Positions 62,207 through 64,000 of a DNA stretch of 64,000 bases are shown piece after piece. The notes under the pieces were generated by a model. That model did not search any database, was not told the DNA's origin, and saw nothing but the letters and a program-made list of their open reading frames with translations. The DNA is taken from NCBI RefSeq assembly GCF_038237375.1, contig NZ_CP151273.1, positions 1 to 64,000 of the forward strand, written 5' to 3'. The position numbers were made by a program, and so were the translations under genes. Source of the DNA: Alcaligenes sp. SDU_A2 (GTDB lineage: Bacteria > Pseudomonadota > Gammaproteobacteria > Burkholderiales > Burkholderiaceae_B). Each line of letters begins with the position of its first letter. The first letter of the stretch is position 1.

Positions 62207-62853
62207 TACACGGGCCGAAGAAGCATCAGGCCGCAGCCCAGGGCCTTGGCTCGCCCATACCCAAGACAATACTGCTGCCAAAAAAGATCAGGATTCTGGA
62301 TCGTCAACACCCCTTGATAATCGACACTGGAAAAACGAATCGTGCCTTTCTTTTTCCGGCTTTGATGCTGCATATACCCATCCACCGCAGCAGGCATATC
62401 CAAAGAGAACCCCCATTCCCGGGCTCGCCTGTCCTGCCCCAGCCAGTCCTGGGCGGCCTGTTCCATCGCAGCTTGGCACTGCTCTGGATTCAAGCCTTGC
62501 TGCCTGGACCGCTGTTTGGCATGCATCAGGACATCGTGGCGCTTGTGATCAGAACACACCGTAGGATTGGCCCGCAGACTGAATGCCAACTTCTGACCAA
62601 CTGCCAGACGTGGCCGAAACGCTTTGCTGCGCACCACAAACGCGGGATGAGCCGCAGGTGCCTGCTCGGACAAGACATAAAACTGCATACCACCGGGGCT
62701 CATTTCCTGACGGAAAATAAACGTGCGTGCAGCCTGGTCGGTAAACAACTGCCACAACACCTGATGCTCGGCGTAAGCACCATTTCGGCTCAAAGTCTGT
62801 GCGATCAACTGCCCTGCCCCACCCGGGGCCAAGCTGATCTTGGACAAATACAT
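62206..62853 (-). CDS. cas6e: CRISPR RNA endoribonuclease Cas6e (CasE/Cse3)
   Basis: Cuts the CRISPR transcript at the 3' base of each repeat hairpin and stays bound as part of Cascade. The 215-residue protein has the N-terminal EHQVLWQLF segment with a likely catalytic His30 and the C-terminal glycine-rich GYGRAKALGCGLMLL loop that binds RNA. GGAGG lies before ATG 62853, inside the end of cas5e; cas5e stops directly before it. Confidence 0.94.
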
Positions 62854-63591
62854 TTATGCCTCCTGCTCATCGAGCTGATAGCACACACGCTGGGAAAATT
62901 GCCAGCGTGCCCGATTCAACGGCTCATCCCAAGGTGTCGTACGAACGGCATGCGACACATCGCCGCCCAACCGATCCTGATCACCCTCCCAGCTATACCG
63001 GGCCCAGCTATCCTGTTGCAGCCACCAGCCATCCTCTTTAAGAGAACGCGTCAAGGGCGCAAAAGGCTGATTCAACGCGTCTTTCAAATTGACGGCACTG
63101 CATAAGGCAGGTGCCAGCGGCAAGGCGGGCGGGCACGATTTCCGACCCAGATACAACTGAAAGACAGGCTGCCGCAATGCCTGCTGCAATTGCTCCAAGG
63201 TATAAACAGCGCCTTGGCTCAACCAGACCGCCACGACCCACAAACCGTCACAGCGATAATCCCGCTTGGATAGGATGGTCTCTGGGCTTGGGTCCGACAG
63301 TTCCGACTGGCGAGTCAGGTGCACAACCTTGCTGCGCTGCGGCGGTACCTGGGCGGTGTGATAGTCACGCAGCAAGGTGCCCGGTGCGCATTGCTTAATG
63401 CCAAAACAAACACTGCTCTGTAACGCGCTCAAGGCCGTTTCATCGTCGCGCCGGATGCCCAGAGCCGCTCCCAGCAAGCCCAGCAAGGCTGAGCGCGACG
63501 GCATACTTGCCGTCGGACGCTCCTCGCCCACAGCCGTGGTTCCCCAACTGGCGAGCGGACCATATAGACGAAAAACCAGGTATTGCTGCAT
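62854..63591 (-). CDS. cas5e: Cascade subunit Cas5e (CasD)
   Basis: A 245-residue Cascade protein that caps the 5' end of crRNA. It starts with YLVFRLYGPLASWG and has the GEERPTASMPSRSALLGLLG region typical of Cas5e. ATG 63591 begins at the family N-terminus; an upstream extension of eight codons is open but overlaps the cas7e end. It follows cas7e by 10 bp. Confidence 0.94.
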   Translation of the reverse strand: MQQYLVFRLYGPLASWGTTAVGEERPTASMPSRSALLGLLGAALGIRRDDETALSALQSSVCFGIKQCAPGTLLRDYHTAQVPPQRSKVVHLTRQSELSDPSPETILSKRDYRCDGLWVVAVWLSQGAVYTLEQLQQALRQPVFQLYLGRKSCPPALPLAPALCSAVNLKDALNQPFAPLTRSLKEDGWWLQQDSWARYSWEGDQDRLGGDVSHAVRTTPWDEPLNRARWQFSQRVCYQLDEQEA

Positions 63592-63601
63592 GGCCACCTC
63601 C

Positions 63602-64000
63602 TTACGCGCTTGCAAAGTCCAGCACTTCGTTCAGCGAACCTTGTCCCGCTGCGACGTTCAAGGTGCAACGCTGATCGGCGCACGCTCCATAGGCGTGATC
63701 AAAACGTTCGACCTGTTGTTCCAGGGCAGCGACCGCATCAAACAGATAGTCCTCACCATGCACAGGTTTAAGAAAAGCGACCGACAAGGATCGTGGCTGC
63801 TGAGCGCCTTTTTCAACCAGCACATAGCTGGCATAGGCGCGACTGGCAAAACTGTTTTGCTTGCCGGACGGAGCCACTTTTGTAGCCGCTTCAACCAAGG
63901 CCCGGATGGTCTGACGAGTCAGGTCTTGCTTGCCGCCCAGGCTTTCCAACAACTGGCTTTTATTGATGCAGATGTAGCTGTAAAACAAAGCCGCCGCAAA
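63602..64000 (-). CDS. cas7e: Cascade backbone subunit Cas7e (CasC/Cse4), partial
   Basis: The C-terminal 132 residues of Cas7e; the gene continues beyond the right edge of the window, so the start is not seen. The segments FYSYICINKSQLLESL, KVAPSGKQNSFASRAYASYVLVE and FLKPVHGED are typical of the family. Cas7e forms the six-copy filament along the crRNA. cas3, cse1 and cse2 would be expected further upstream, outside the window. Confidence 0.93.
   Translation of the reverse strand, partial: FAAALFYSYICINKSQLLESLGGKQDLTRQTIRALVEAATKVAPSGKQNSFASRAYASYVLVEKGAQQPRSLSVAFLKPVHGEDYLFDAVAALEQQVERFDHAYGACADQRCTLNVAAGQGSLNEVLDFASA

Overview
The window is a 64 kb chromosomal segment of a betaproteobacterium of the family Alcaligenaceae. 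Supporting signs are birA next to a type III pantothenate kinase (coaX, the Bordetella baf homologue), the many TRAP, TTT and ABC solute-binding proteins, and a 16S rRNA that by recall looks closest to Alcaligenes. The genus is tentative because no database search was possible.

Layout. 136-5834: one complete rRNA operon on the minus strand (16S, tRNA-Ile, tRNA-Ala, 23S, 5S), with a near-consensus promoter, two boxA antiterminator sites and a terminator. 5880-6791: non-coding DNA containing CTATATATAG palindromes. 6792-20940: housekeeping genes: ung; the lipoylation genes lipA and lipB, with an unrelated enoyl-CoA hydratase between them; ybeD, a D-amino-acid aminotransferase and dacC; birA-coaX; galU; a cold-shock protein; the LPS inner-core genes waaA and waaC; and a LysR regulator. 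21039-28160: a plus-strand cluster of a DUF1445 protein, a TRAP transporter, a DUF2848 protein, an amidase and an EamA exporter, probably a catabolic system for an unknown amide or cyclic acid. 28165-32396: fmt-def, dprA, mvaB and a small membrane protein. 32531-42860: an orphan amino-acid binding protein, then a seven-gene minus-strand operon combining a Liv-type ABC importer with two acyl-CoA/AMP ligases, next to a divergent Crp-family regulator. 42868-50432: a Bug-type binding protein, yggS, gdhA, a polar amino-acid ABC importer and an asparaginase, which together suggest use of Glu, Asp and Asn. 50433-50783: non-coding DNA with a perfect 17-bp inverted repeat. 50784-57092: a pseudouridine synthase, a TAXI-TRAP transporter with an RpiR regulator, and acylphosphatase.

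The right end is a type I-E CRISPR-Cas locus on the minus strand. The partial cas7e, then cas5e, cas6e, cas1 and cas2 lead into a leader and an array of 13 repeats and 12 spacers. Between cas2 and the leader lies a short ORF with an excellent ribosome binding site that resembles the N-terminal half of a HigA-like (TIGR02684-type) antitoxin, which is the most unusual item in the window. The array ends 7 bp from the stop codon of a convergent membrane GGDEF-EAL protein with a periplasmic solute-binding-type sensor. cas3, cse1 and cse2 would lie beyond the window edge and cannot be assessed.
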